The notes beneath the pieces were generated by a model that saw only the letters and a program-made list of their open reading frames with translations, had not been told where the DNA came from and searched no databases. Shown piece by piece: positions 26,103 to 37,645 of a stretch of 64,000 bases of DNA (position 1 is its first letter; each line of letters opens with the position of its first letter). The stretch covers positions 204,249,897 through 204,313,896 of the forward strand of contig NC_080671.1 of NCBI RefSeq assembly GCF_030247195.1. Direction: 5' to 3'. The translations under genes and the position numbers were made by a program. The DNA is from Topomyia yanbarensis. Lineage: Eukaryota; Arthropoda; Insecta; Diptera; Culicidae.

Positions 26103-27966
26103 TTTACCATCGCTCTTTTAGAATCCCGCAGATATCAGGTACCCTAACAAGAGGCGTTATTATTGGCATTACTGCGCAGAAATGTCACTTTTAATGATCG
26201 TGTAAGGACACCTTTCAAGGTAGACACATTACTTCATTTTCCAGGCTGGTGTTTACTTTTAATTCTTGTAAGTACAAATTCGCCACAATGATAAGGAATA
26301 CGATTCCCTGGTACTACATTTTCTTACAACGTACGATCTGCTTCTATCTTGAGTGCAAAGTATGCTCGATGTGCTGCAATCATACCCTGACGAAACCTAA
26401 ATATACAGTTACTATCAATCATAATCGTTCCACGACTTGATGTGTTAGCTCCTGTTAGGTTGAAACTGATCACTAAACAAGTCTGATTGAAAATGGCATG
26501 AGCGTATCTCTAGTTTTCGTAGCACCTGCACCCCGCCAATTTCTTCAGCAGTTCCGGGGACCAACAAATTCTAATCCATTGCATAAATTCGGTACACCGA
26601 ATCGATTAAATTACTAACATCCTGTTATGTGCTTGGTCACCGATTGGCATCGTGTTGTAACTTAAGAAATGGTTGTGAACAACTCCCACCTTGGGCACTT
26701 CGACAAGAATGAATTTCACATTTCCGGCCCATATTGTTTGTTTTGGTTTGCATTAGATTAAAAAGACCGTAACGTTTTCGGGTGGGTGCGGAAACTAAGT
26801 GACGCATTTAGTTCTGTGTCAAAATCCCTTCACTAACGCCACCGATTTGTAATTGAAATCGACCGTTTTTTTCTACGAGTGATGAAAATTCATCTCGTGT
26901 TACGTCTTATTTGTCTGTGATACCGGGCTGTTGCAACTGGCACTGAAAATCTTTCTTGAGTGGGGCTAGATCATACGATGCATAAATTATGAGACTAGAA
27001 ATCTTTCCCTCTGCATCGCCACATCTGTGCATCAGCGTCGCGAAAAGTCAAGATCACTTTGCTCAACTATTCTTCGAGAAATTTTTTTTAAAATAGGTAA
27101 CGACTCAATCAATTATAAATAAACCAAGTATTGCAAATAATTTTTGTGTTTTCACAAAACTAGTTCACGCAAAAAAAGATGTCATTATACTCAAATGTTT
27201 AGTAGGATGTTGTGTCTGAATATGTTAAATATTTTTATGATTCTAATTCATAACTCGATGAAACATTGATTTGTATTAACTTTATTGACTAAAACAGTCA
27301 AGAATTGAACGACGTGCAAGGATTTTCGTAAATTTTCGTCGTATTATCGTGATATTTTAGTCTTGAGCTTACCGTTGGATTTTTTACACAGAGTCACGTG
27401 TCTTATAGTTCTTTAAATTATTTCACGGACATGAATTGTGGTTAGGTAATGTATTTTGCTCAGCGCAGTTTCATTTAATTCCGAACATTTCTCTGAATTT
27501 CAACAAAGTAATAACAGGGTTACAGGTCCTAGTAATGTCTTTGTATCTAATGCTCGTGCCTATGAGACTGGTTGCTAGCAGTTGTACACAATAGCTCACA
27601 TAGAAATTTCAAAACCAAAAAGCAGAGCGAATAATCCATGAATAATAGTCTGAGTTCCTTGTATTTTTTTACGTAAGTATATTAAGATTATGTGGAAAAA
27701 TAATTACTTCATGAATTACATCATGAACAGTTTCACGAGCTCTACTGGTGAATCGTGTGTAGCATATTAGGAATTAAGAATCGGTTAAAAAATCAATGAA
27801 TAATACACTGCGTTCCAGTGAAATTGATTAGGTGCAAAGATTAGGATCAGGCACATAATCGTAAATTTCAGGCACATATATCTTGAAAGTGGAAGTTTTT
27901 TTTTAATTTGTGGACCATTTCACGCACACGAATGGTGAATTGAAACTTATATAGTCAAGGCTTCTG

Positions 27967-29580
27967 TCTGTCACGTTATATTTTTACGCATATTTCGTAA
28001 GATAAGTCAGCAAAAACGATAAAATCAGATTCCATCCCAACTGGACATTATTAAGGTCACTAAACCGCACATTTTTTCTACAGAAAGTTATTTTCTATCA
28101 TGAACGGTTCTCGTGTTATTGTCATTTTAATACGTCTGTCACGTTACACAATTTTCGCAGTGAGTTTGGAGGATGCCCGACTATATTGAAAAAGTCTGTT
28201 CCGTTGGCCCCCAAATTTGCATGAACACAGTTTTAAGTTGAAGCTTGGAAAACAAGGAAGAGTTTCAAATATAGTTTTCCTGAAGAAAAACGTTGTTTTC
28301 GATTTTATGGAGTATTCTCAATGATCTGTCACGTTACAACCAGAATCTGTCACGTTACAGTTCTATATTGTTATTGAAGCAAGCATATCGAGACAGTCGT
28401 TCACAAATCATCCTTGATTTGGGAACTGAGTATTAACGGGAATTTTCATGTTTATTTTGAAAAACATATGGGTTTTGATGAACAAACGTGAATAACTTAT
28501 GAAAAGGTCGTAATTTCACGAAGTAATATATTATATCGAAAAAAAATTCTAAAATAACTTAATCTGCATTTTGAAGTACAATTTTTCATGAGAATTTTAA
28601 ATTGAAAAACCATTTTGAAATACATTCAATAACTAAATTATTTAAAGAAAAAAAATTAAATTAAAATAAAAAATTAATATTTAAAAATGAAAAGAATTTT
28701 TTAAATATGTTAAAACCTTTGTTATTTTCTCCACTATGAAATTACATTTCAAACATTTGCAATTAAATTTTAAACGTGTTATGTTTTTGCGTTTGGTATC
28801 TGTGAGTTATTTATTAAAAGGGCGTATTTTCACTACTAGATATTTTTGTTCCAAATATTTCGGATATTTTTTCTTAAGAGCATTATGCTTTGAAATTATA
28901 TTTAGTATTAATATTGTATAAGAGAATTTTATTTATGACTGGCAAATACTAAGAAATCTAGAAGCATACTTGAAGTTAAAAATTCTTTCTTACTAATAAC
29001 TTCCTAATAATGTAATTACAGTTTCTTCAGTTTTTAGGATTTCGTTAACAAAAAATCATTGTTTTTTTGTAATTGTATTTTTTAACATTTTTTTGTTTTC
29101 TTGTTTAAAAATTTCACCAAAAAATATTCACACAGAAGAATTGATTCCCTGGAACTCGCTACCATAGTTTTGCTGCACCAATGGCGATTCTCGAACAATC
29201 TATTTTAAAAGTAGTGCATTCAATATCTGATTCGCCCTTTTTAAATATAACTCATGAATAAAAATTCTTTGTTTAATAATGTAAAATACTTAGTCTCTCA
29301 TAAAGATGTAACGTAAGAGGTTTCATCAGAATCGAAGATGGTCACCATTTTTGACGTAATTGAATCAAACTTGATGGAATTGCTATACAGCAGAAAACAT
29401 CTGTCACGTTACATAAGATCAACTGTGTTTTCTCAAAAATGAATAAAACTTTAAGGTTTCCACAATACAATTTCAAAAAGTAGACTCAAAGTAGTAAGTA
29501 AAAATATAGGTTAGACATTGTATGCATGCTTTTAGTGTGGTCCACAAAACTTTTACGAATTTTTGGTCTGTCACGTTACA
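27967..29580 (+). repeat. interspersed 14-mer TCTGTCACGTTACA, six copies
   Basis: Copies at 27967 (variant ending TATA), 28135, 28325, 28346, 29400 and 29567, all on the plus strand and irregularly spaced. I noticed none elsewhere in the window. The intervening sequence is AT-rich and non-coding. It could be an array of binding sites or relics of a longer motif unit. Confidence 0.8.
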
Positions 29581-30310
29581 AGTTATATGGTTTCCATTAC
29601 TTCACAATTGAAAATAAGCATTTATCCATATTCATGTCAATTTTTCAAGCAACATCATCAAATTTAAATTAGAATACGATGGAAAATGTGGTTCCAGCCA
29701 AAAAGTTGAAAATATGGATTTTGTGTACATTTTTATCTCCTTACGGTCTTGTAGTCATTTTCAGGTCATGCAAGTAGCATCAACAAACTTTTATAAATGA
29801 CAGACATGGAATTTTTTCTGGGCTCACCATTCATATTTTTTAATATTAGAGGTTATATACATACGAAAAACAAACAGTTTGACGCAAAATTTGATAAAAA
29901 AAAATTTCGCCTGTGGTTGCCATTTTCGGAGCCTTGACCATATGCTCACAATCATAACCAGTTGACGAAGCAAAAATGGATCTTTGAACTATATAACGAG
30001 TGTCGTGTAATGGTTTTCGAGAAAATATCAAGATTTTTTTAATTTTGTAATCCAATTGACGACCACTAATACCAAATAATGATCAAGATGTGATAAATCA
30101 TGAATCAGTTAACGTCGTATATTCGATCCATAGACAATGTTCCTAGATTTGTGGATAAAATTATGAGCCAATAATTTTAGAGCTCGCGAATTGTCGGCGG
30201 GGGAAAAAAGCATCGGCGGCGCGCCGCCGATCTACCGTTTGGCGTCGGCGTACGTTAAAAATTACCGGCGGCGGCGGCGTGGCGTGGCGGCGCACAGGTC
30301 TAGTCATAAT

Positions 30311-30931
30311 GTTTGATTAAGGATATTCCAAATCGGTGAATGCGGTGTTTCAGAATCTTCGCTTGGCAATTAGAATCTTACATTCATCTTAAAACTGTTT
30401 GAAATACCAAACCCATCAGGGCTACCAAGATTTTGCGGGTTGTAGCCACGATGGATAGTTCACAATTAATAGTTACAATAAACTGTGTGGTTGTGGTGTT
30501 GCTGTTCTTAATTTACACATTAAAAGTTAAGATGACAGTAAAATTTATTTATTTATTTATTTAAATTCATAAATTCACAACTAAGCAATCATGGTTTTGT
30601 ATAAAGCGAACAGTATACGAAAATCGTGACCAAGCTCCTGATGTCATGAAGAATAATCTTCGTATTCATCAAAAGGGGTTTTCACAAAACTTGTTCGTAT
30701 CCTTGTGCTGTTGAAAATTGATGATTTCACCGCAACTTAAAATGCTGTTTAATTTTCACCTTTCGATGATCATTACCATTCTCGTAACCTATTTATAATA
30801 CTCTAAATGTGCGTTAGTTATATTTGTGGTTTAGAATTTTGTTGTTTTGAACCGGACTCTCAGGACCCTATCCCTGGATTCACTCCTGATTAGAGGTATA
30901 TGGTTCTTGAATAATCCACTCCCGTGAGAGC
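30311..30931. other. unassigned stretch between two hAT-like elements
   Basis: A TTTATTTATTTATTTATTTA run at about 30542-30562 could be the tail of an old non-LTR insertion. The target copy GTGAGAGC sits at 30924-30931. Confidence 0.3.
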
Positions 30932-31714
30932 TAGGGTGACCATATGAGGCGTGTAAAAAACCAGGACAGTCGAAAAGAGACTGCCTTCCCCCGTTACCTA
31001 TCAATCGACTGTGCCTTCTCCGCAGGTTTTCGGCAGTTACAAAGATATTGGGTAGAGCTTCGGCAATAAAAAAGTTTTGTGGGTCTGGGAGGAAGAGCTC
31101 TACTAGAAAATTTTTCGTGAGAATTCGATCACCGTGCTTTTTAGGATTTACACACACACACGCGAAGTTCTTGCTACACCACCACCAGCGAAAGTTTCAT
31201 GCTGTTGTTGGAGGAATCGGAAATCCTGGATTGATCAAATGAGACTAATTATTATGAGATCGTCTGTGCAGGAACAGGCGAGGAGTTTTCAGCACTAAAT
31301 ACACGTCATTGAAGCAAAGTAGAAACATCAACGGTTCCAAGTAGCCATGCCCACGCGCGAAGCCATGTAAATCACTTAGTCTGCTTTCACTCGGTTTATC
31401 GTTTTCGTCCATGCCGTCCTCTTGATGTTGTATGGGTTTTCACGATTACCTGGTTTGAATCGTTTGTGGGACCAACGGGTCACGATCGCGTATCCGTATT
31501 TTTTGTCATTTACTTTATTGTCGGGGGTGCTGGCAGTTGATTGGTAAGAAGCATCACAATGATCGGACACGCTGTGTGTAGATTCTGTTGTTGTCAGAAT
31601 TCGTTGGTGGCTGAGTTGCAACTCCGGTTGTTGGTGATTTAGTTAATGTTGTTGGGTTCGCTCGCAGTTGATGTTGTTTCATTAGAGGCTTTCGCAAATG
31701 GCTTTGCACGTACA

Positions 31715-32045
31715 TACTAAAGTTTGATTGCCAAATATCAGCAAAATTTTGCTGAATTTTGCCTTGCTGAAATATCAGAAATACTTCCAACAAAAATATT
31801 TCGCTGAAATTATAGCAATTCAAAACTTTTAAAATTTTGCTGAACTTTGATTTGCTGGAACTCATCAAAACTGCCATTCTTTCACTGATCAATCTATAGA
31901 TTTGCTGATTTTCGTCAAAATATTGGGCGTCACTAAAATCAGCAAAACAAAAATTGCAAAGCTGAACTATTAGCAAATCCAGATTTGCTGAAAAGTTTTA
32001 GCAAAATATTTTGCTGAAACAAAATACAAAAAATTGGCGTGTAGC
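31715..32045. repeat. TCAGCAAA/TTTGCTGA-rich block inside the hAT-like element
   Basis: More than ten occurrences of AGCAAA or TTTGCTGA in both orientations, giving AGCAAAATTTTGCTGA palindromes. It is probably a nested MITE, but the ends could not be fixed. A smaller cluster is at 17180-17210. Confidence 0.45.
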
Positions 32046-32750
32046 GATCTGTCCTTCATATGTGCACAGCGTGATTTGAGATTTGCTTACACCTTCTATT
32101 TCGTATTGAATGTTCAGGTATGAAGGAATAGGTTACGTGACTCGAATTCTCACGATACGAACACCATTGGATATACCAAATTTTGCTGCTGAGTTTCAAT
32201 CATTTTTAAATAAACGATCGATACCGCATCAATGAAAGTAACGGTGCATTATTTTCCACACTGGCTTGGGACAACTGTTATTTTTCGATTGCTTTGCTGG
32301 CGCGGTACATATAGACAGCAGACTGTATGTAAAAACGTTCGCTTGATTCACTGCACTGTTAACAAGCAGCACGATTATAGCTTCCGATCCGATTGAGATG
32401 GAAAAGTAGACTGTTTAGGAACTGGTATTGATCCTAAAGGGGTTCTATAATTACCAGCTCGAGAGAGCGCTCAATAAGATTTTTTCCACGGCAGTTATTG
32501 GTGTTTTGCCATTTTTTTATGAAATGAATTTCTAGTAAAACGAAAAACTGCCATTTGCAAGAGAACTCTAGAAGAAGAAGAATCGCCACTTCGCAGAATC
32601 GCAGTGCCGGTGGATGACGAACAACTACCGCGAAACGTCGTTCGTGCTGCTCTCGAACACCCACATTCCAGAAAATGACAGCTACTATTCCAGCGACAAG
32701 TCGGTCACACACCCCTAAGTAAATATAAGCATAAATTTAAAAGAAATGTT

Positions 32751-33151
32751 ATGCTGTACATCGCCATATCGGACAGAGGGATTTCAAAACCGTGGTTCAA
32801 GCCGAGCGGTCTGGCCATCAATCAACAAGTGTACCAGGAGGAGTGTCTTGAGAAAATTCTTCTGCCGTTCTTAAAGGAGCATCATACGGTTGGGAAGTGC
32901 GTCTTCTGGCCGGAAAAGACGTCTTCCCATCACACCAAGAAGACGCTGAGCAGAAAAAGATACCGTACGTGCCGAAAGAAAGAAACCCGACTAGCTTGCC
33001 CCAGTGCCGTCACATTAGGGTTTTTTTCGGCTCCCTCAGTGCTTCAATGTGTAAAAATAATTTGCGAGTCAAAGATACGAAGCAGGTTTACTACCAGGAT
33101 CCGGAATTGTATCCGGAAGAAGGACATCAGTGCCGTCTAGTGCTCTTGTGA
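32751..33151 (+). pseudogene. Tc1/mariner-type (DD37E-like) transposase C-terminal relic
   Basis: Reads MLYIAISDRGISKP, FKPSGLAINQQVYQEE and CVFWPEKTSSHH, where WPDLASSHY is usual, so the second catalytic Asp appears replaced. The frame then moves near 32955 to IPYVPKERNPTSLPQCR and KNNLRVKDTKQV, and returns to the first frame for RIRNCIRKKDIS. The N-terminal DNA-binding half is not recognisable, although 32434-32700 may hold decayed upstream sequence. The resemblance is to mosquito mariner-type DD37E elements. It lies inside the hAT-like element as a passenger or nested insertion. Confidence 0.6.
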
Positions 33152-33448
33152 GAGCATCGCGACTAAGTTGCGTCGTACAGCTGACCAGCGCTCCTTCTCC
33201 AATATTCATTGACGTTATTTTGAAGAATAAGCATTGTTTTTAATAAAAAAAATCTGAATTCGTTGAAGATTTTTTTTTTGTTTTTCAACTACATGACTGC
33301 AAAAAACTCTCATTTGTATTGAACACCTATTATTAGGCTTACAGGACAAATCAAGCTTTTGCCTCGACTTCCCAGGACACCAGGACAGTCAGTGAAAAAC
33401 CATGACATGCCCTGGGAAACCGGGACGTATGGTCACCCTAGTGAGAGC

Positions 33449-33819
33449 AAACGCAGTAGTTCTTCTCCTACAAAGAAAACGCTTGGCTTGATGTGACTCA
33501 AGCTGATGGAATTTGATCAATCTGCTGGCGAACCGGGATGAGATTTCCTCAGGTTTTTCTGCAGCCTTTCCTCGTTTGATGCTGCGTACCAATCCGCCAC
33601 CCTGAATAAGTTTCGCATGAACGGATTTGGTTACCAATTCGAGTGTCCAATGAATAAATAATGGTAGTGAGTGAATGGACAACAGTGAATCGAATAGTGG
33701 ATGGCGGATCCCAGAAAATCTTGGATCAAGTACATCTGAAACAATATTTACTTCAAGGTACAAAATGTGTGAAAATGTGCGACAGTAAAACATGAATCGC
33801 AAGCTACCCGAGTGTGACT
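33449..33819. other. unassigned stretch
   Basis: An open frame at 33389-33802 (minus, 137 codons) crosses the hAT end, so it is not a single gene. No domain is recognised. Confidence 0.3.
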
Positions 33820-34520
33820 TGCCATTATTTTGGCCTACTCTCGGACAAGGGCTTTCTTTAGCGTCTCGAGGCTGGCGTATTTTTTTTACTTTGGACCTTG
33901 CTCACCAAAATGGCCCAGAGAGAATATTACATTGGATTCGCTTCTGGTGAATATGAGAGCCATTGTGTGGTCGAAAAAAATTTCGAACGTTGGTATTCAG
34001 CAATTCTTGGCCTATTCGCGCTTTGTGAAATGGTGCCGAGTCTGGTTAAAATAATCATGGTCTGCGACCGAAATGTTTGTCTTCCCAAAGCTTCAAAGTA
34101 GCCTGCAGAACACTTTCCCGATAATATGTCGTATTTTCTTTGACCAGGCTCGATGAAAACGATTGAAGAGGAGGTTCTGCCGCCCGGTGGCCAGCTGATT
34201 ATTCCAATTCTCATATAAATGGTGGATCAGCGTTATCGCTTTGAGAGTATACGAATTGCTCAATTTGAAATCTTTTTTCGACAGAAAACTCGATGATTGG
34301 AATTTGACCGCTTTCGACCAAGCGAACCACTTCTTCGCTCTCTCAAGTCTAACTTGTTGCTGCTTCGGATCTTTTGAAACTTGTAAGGCTTGATCATGAG
34401 CTCATTTTCCAATATGCATCGGATAATGCAGTCGAACATTTTCAGTACTTTAGACATATCATTGGCACTTTGACGTGGATTTCGCTCAAGTCGCTGCTTC
34501 ACTACGGAACCATTTCACGT
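33820..34520 (-). pseudogene. mariner-like transposase pseudogene
   Basis: Minus-strand order: helix-turn-helix region LERNPRQSANDMSKVLK and CILENELMIKPYKFQK (34260-34502), then FEPG-like and YYRESVLQATLKLWEDKHFG, then DSAPFHKARIG and a final TTQWLSYSPEANPM (about 33930). Pieces fall in different frames with several stops, and an Asp of the usual SPDANP motif is Glu. It would have cut and pasted a mariner element. It is dead in this form. TIRs were not located. Confidence 0.65.
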
Positions 34521-34832
34521 GATATTGCAGTATTTTGATGCTCACCTCCATCGCATTTTGCGATGCTACCAGTATGATTATAACAAATTACGCTGCGATA
34601 AACAAAAACTTTATTAACATTTGTTTGAGCTCACGAACAATCGTTGTTTGTTATCTTCCAGTTAAATATAAAGCACTATTTCTTTTAAATTCCATCGCTA
34701 ATCACTTTCTTGCGTTCACTTTTGGCAAAATGCTGTTATACCCTTGTAGACAATACTCCGAACTACAAGTTTATAGCCAGCTGATGCCAGTGCGACAGCT
34801 ATGCGAACGGTCTGAAGTTGGTTACGCCCTGT
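34521..34832. other. unassigned stretch
   Basis: The ORF at 34535-34882 (plus) has no recognised domain and overlaps the Jockey tail. Confidence 0.3.
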
Positions 34833-35870
34833 CTTTGTATTTGTATTTGTATAAAAAAAGTCCAACTGACAATTTGTCTTAATGAACTATACTAAACTAA
34901 GGTAAACTAAACATAATTAAAATAGTGACAATACACGACGACGAAACTGCGAAGAGTTCATGACGAAGTCAAAAATTTCAGCAAACTCGTTGAAGCGACG
35001 ACCCATTGCTAAAATTGGACTATTGGTAGCGTAGTTAGTGCTGCGCATTTCAGAATGCAGCAGGGCTCGAGGGCGAAGAGAACGGGTAGGCGCGTAGAGG
35101 TTGATTTGCGCTAGTAGCTCCGGATCATCATATTCAGCCAGCAGAATCTTTGACACGAAGGTAGCTTGCGCTGCATGTCTCCGGCGTGTTAAAGTATTAA
35201 GTCCTAAAAGACGACAACGGTCCTCATACGGTGGCAGGTTTAATGGATCGTTCCACGGCAATTCACGTAACGCATATCGTATGAATTTACGCTGGACTGC
35301 TTCAATCCTAAGGCTCCACGTAGCTTGATACGGGCACCAAACGACGTTTGCCAATTCCAACTGCGGGCGCACCAATGAGCAATAAAGAGCCTTGAAGCAT
35401 AGAGGATCCCGAAATTCGTTGGATATTTTGAAAATAAATCCCAGCAAACGATTGGCTCTGTTGATGGTCGCTGAGACGTGATGAGTATACGTTAGCTTAT
35501 CATCAAGAATGACTCCTAGATCCTTCACGTGGTCAACGCGTTGTAGTAGAGTTCCTGCGATGTTATAGTTGAAGGTAACCATATTTCTCGTTCGATAATA
35601 GCTGATGACAAAACATTTTGCAACGCTAAGGACCATCATGTTTCTTACACACCAGCTATAAAAGGTGTCAATAAGATGCTGTAGCTCACGGCAATCGGCT
35701 TCATTCCGTATAACAAGAAAAAAATTTAAGTCGTCGGCAAAAAACAGCTTTCCTCCACGGCTTAGAACGAAAACCGCATCGTTCACGAACAGTGAAAAAA
35801 GTAGTGGACCTAGCGTACTACCTTGAGGAAGTAATCTGCGCTGTGTGCGTGACCAGTGTTTCATTTCAAT
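34833..35870 (-). mobile_element. 5'-truncated Jockey-type non-LTR element
   Basis: The 3' tail on the minus strand ends in TACAAA repeats (34834-34852 as TTTGTA on plus). The 5' side stops within RT just upstream of the GSTLGP motif, as expected for incomplete target-primed reverse transcription. A target duplication was not found. Confidence 0.7.
34917..35864 (-). CDS. Jockey-type reverse transcriptase, C-terminal 315 codons, open
   Basis: Contains motif B LLPQGSTLGPLLFSLF, motif C KLFFADDLNFF with both Asp residues, the region KDLGVILDDKLTYTHHV, and a conserved C-terminal block RYALRELPWNDPLNLPPYEDR. Fingers and motif A are missing because the element is truncated, so it cannot encode a working enzyme. 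The lack of any stop or frameshift over 945 bp contrasts with every other retroelement here and suggests a younger insertion. The annotated start is only the first available codon after the truncation. Confidence 0.75.
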   Translation of the reverse strand: MKHWSRTQRRLLPQGSTLGPLLFSLFVNDAVFVLSRGGKLFFADDLNFFLVIRNEADCRELQHLIDTFYSWCVRNMMVLSVAKCFVISYYRTRNMVTFNYNIAGTLLQRVDHVKDLGVILDDKLTYTHHVSATINRANRLLGFIFKISNEFRDPLCFKALYCSLVRPQLELANVVWCPYQATWSLRIEAVQRKFIRYALRELPWNDPLNLPPYEDRCRLLGLNTLTRRRHAAQATFVSKILLAEYDDPELLAQINLYAPTRSLRPRALLHSEMRSTNYATNSPILAMGRRFNEFAEIFDFVMNSSQFRRRVLSLF

Positions 35871-36319
35871 GAGATTGTTATGTATGAAAATGGTGCATTC
35901 TCACCACACGAATACCGTTAGCAAGGCATGGCAAAAAGGTCCGTTTGTAATGTAGTCTACTTCTCAGAATCTTTGCACGCATTTTTTAATCACGCCGTCT
36001 GGTTAACGCGGAATTAAATCATATTAGCGAACTTCGATAGTGTCATTTTCTATGTATACAGGGATATTATATGTACTCAACGTTGCTACATTCGGTGGAA
36101 TTTAAAAACTTTCGCCAAAAATGACTTAATTTGGACATGATTTAGAGGGGTGAAGATCACTTACATTCTGATTTTATAGGCCCTACATTCCCACATAACA
36201 TCAAAGGTTATTCCTTAGACATATTTTAACATGTTTCAACTGGTGAACATAGCTCTAATCGCAATAAAAAATTTGTTGACTGGATTTGTATATAGAAAAG
36301 TATATCAAAACCAAGAAAA
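35871..36319. other. unassigned stretch
   Basis: Around 35895-35930 the words GCATTCTCACCACACGAA resemble GCATTCTCACCACAAGAA near 54415, a small shared repeat. No gene. Confidence 0.3.
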
Positions 36320-37037
36320 ATTAGCCCAAGAGAGCTCTCAATGAAGTTATTCCATAATAGTTGTTAATGTTTTGCCATTTTCTTTTTTTTATGTAATGGA
36401 TTTCCAGTAAGACGAAAAAATGCAACTTACAAAAGAGCTCAAGAAGCTGAGTCACCAAAATGTCAATGTGTCTTCTCAAGGAATTCTCCTGGTCCCAGAA
36501 TGAAAAACAATTTAAGTCTTTCCCAGCACAGTTTTGAAATGACGATTTTGTGCTTCTTTTCACAACCATTTTAAACATATTTCTGCTTTAAATTTAATTA
36601 GTGTAAGTTACTTTATTGATGGGGTATGCTCTCAAATCATGGTTTGCCTACAATTTGCGAGCAATGCATCAATAGATGAGATAAATTTGCTATTTATCCT
36701 GTCCGTCCGTCTTACGCACAGTTCCCCTAAGAAAAGAAAGTAGAAAAGAGAAATAATAAGGCACTATTGAGAGATTGAAAAATACATCGGATGGAACGAT
36801 TGGAATAGTGTATTAAGTTTAATTTGACGCACTCTGATTGAGGATGAGTATACGTTGCAATTTTGGTAGCGATCGGTCGTAATTGCGATCAAGAGCAGAG
36901 TGAATAATGCCAATACTCAATAAATGAAAATATATTTAGTTTGCAGGAGAAAAACCAGGATAGATCAAGCGTTTTCCTTAACTTCCCAGGACACCAGGAC
37001 AGTCAGTGAAATACCAGGACATGTCCTGGGAAAACAG
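36320..37037. repeat. second, partial copy of the 30932-33440 element
   Basis: 36320-36450 resembles 32450-32580 (GTTTTGCCATTTT, ATGGATTTCCAGTAAGACG), and 36960-37037 matches 33345-33437 (CCCAGGACACCAGGACAGTC, GGACGTATGGT). The terminal CACCCTA is lost at the right end, and the mariner-type coding segment is absent. Confidence 0.6.
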
Positions 37038-37645
37038 GACGTATGGTGTCATATTCGTATTGTTTAACTGCTCACTGATACGGCTTGATCTCAATGTTTT
37101 TGATTTGAAATTGATGGATTTTTTTTGGTTCCATGGTGATCAGACGATCTTTACCTTTATCGTTTATCGTGGAGGATTGCGTTTCAAAGAATCGGTTGTA
37201 GTCTTCTGCTCAACATGTTTTATTGCATTATACAATAGTTTGCTGTAACTCCGAAATATTCAGAGATTTGTTTAATGTTTTTCACGTGTAAAAATAATTT
37301 TCCGAGCGCGTTCATCCACCTATAAACATTTTATTTTGATAGCGTTCAGAAATATAGTATTTCGAAGCTAACTTTTTGTAAATGCACAAGATCTGTTTTG
37401 CATTTTTAATTTATTCGGGAAATAGAGACAAAAAAAGTGTGCTAATTCTGTGATCGAACCTTGTCCATCTCAAAACACATGCTTCCTCAGAATGACAGCT
37501 ACAATCAGTATGTAGCAACATTCACTAATTCACCCAGAGAAGGAATAGGTAGATTGCACGCTTATGAGGTGAAATAGCTATAAAACACTCCATACGCACT
37601 GAAATGGAAATATATGGAAATGTGCTAATTCTATGTCCATCACTG
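37038..37645. other. unassigned stretch
   Basis: No supported gene or repeat boundary. Confidence 0.3.

Larger units (their letters stand above)
24772..30302. mobile_element. 5.5 kb non-coding hAT-like element, TSD GTCATAAT
   Basis: Termini TAGAGGTGTGCGCCG (24772-) and, reversed, TAGACCTGTGCGCCG (ending 30302) match at 13 of 15 positions. Both are followed inward by CGGCGGCGG-rich DNA. The identical 8 bp GTCATAAT flanks the element at 24764-24771 and 30303-30310. An 8 bp TSD with short TIRs fits the hAT superfamily. No frame in the interior shows a transposase or BED/hATC-like region. A smaller element (25445-26102) is nested, and a 14-mer recurs six times at 27967-29580. Confidence 0.75.
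30932..33440. mobile_element. 2.5 kb hAT-like element, TSD GTGAGAGC
   Basis: Perfect 13 bp TIRs TAGGGTGACCATA (30932-30944) and TATGGTCACCCTA (33428-33440), with identical GTGAGAGC at 30924-30931 and 33441-33448. The right subterminal region repeats CCAGGACA/GGGACA words. No hAT transposase is seen. Instead it carries mariner-type coding relics (32751-33151) and a TCAGCAAA-rich block (31715-32045). Confidence 0.8.

Noticed and set aside
33389..33802. 137-codon minus-strand open frame
   Set aside because: It crosses the exact boundary of the hAT-like element at 33440, so it cannot be one ancestral gene.
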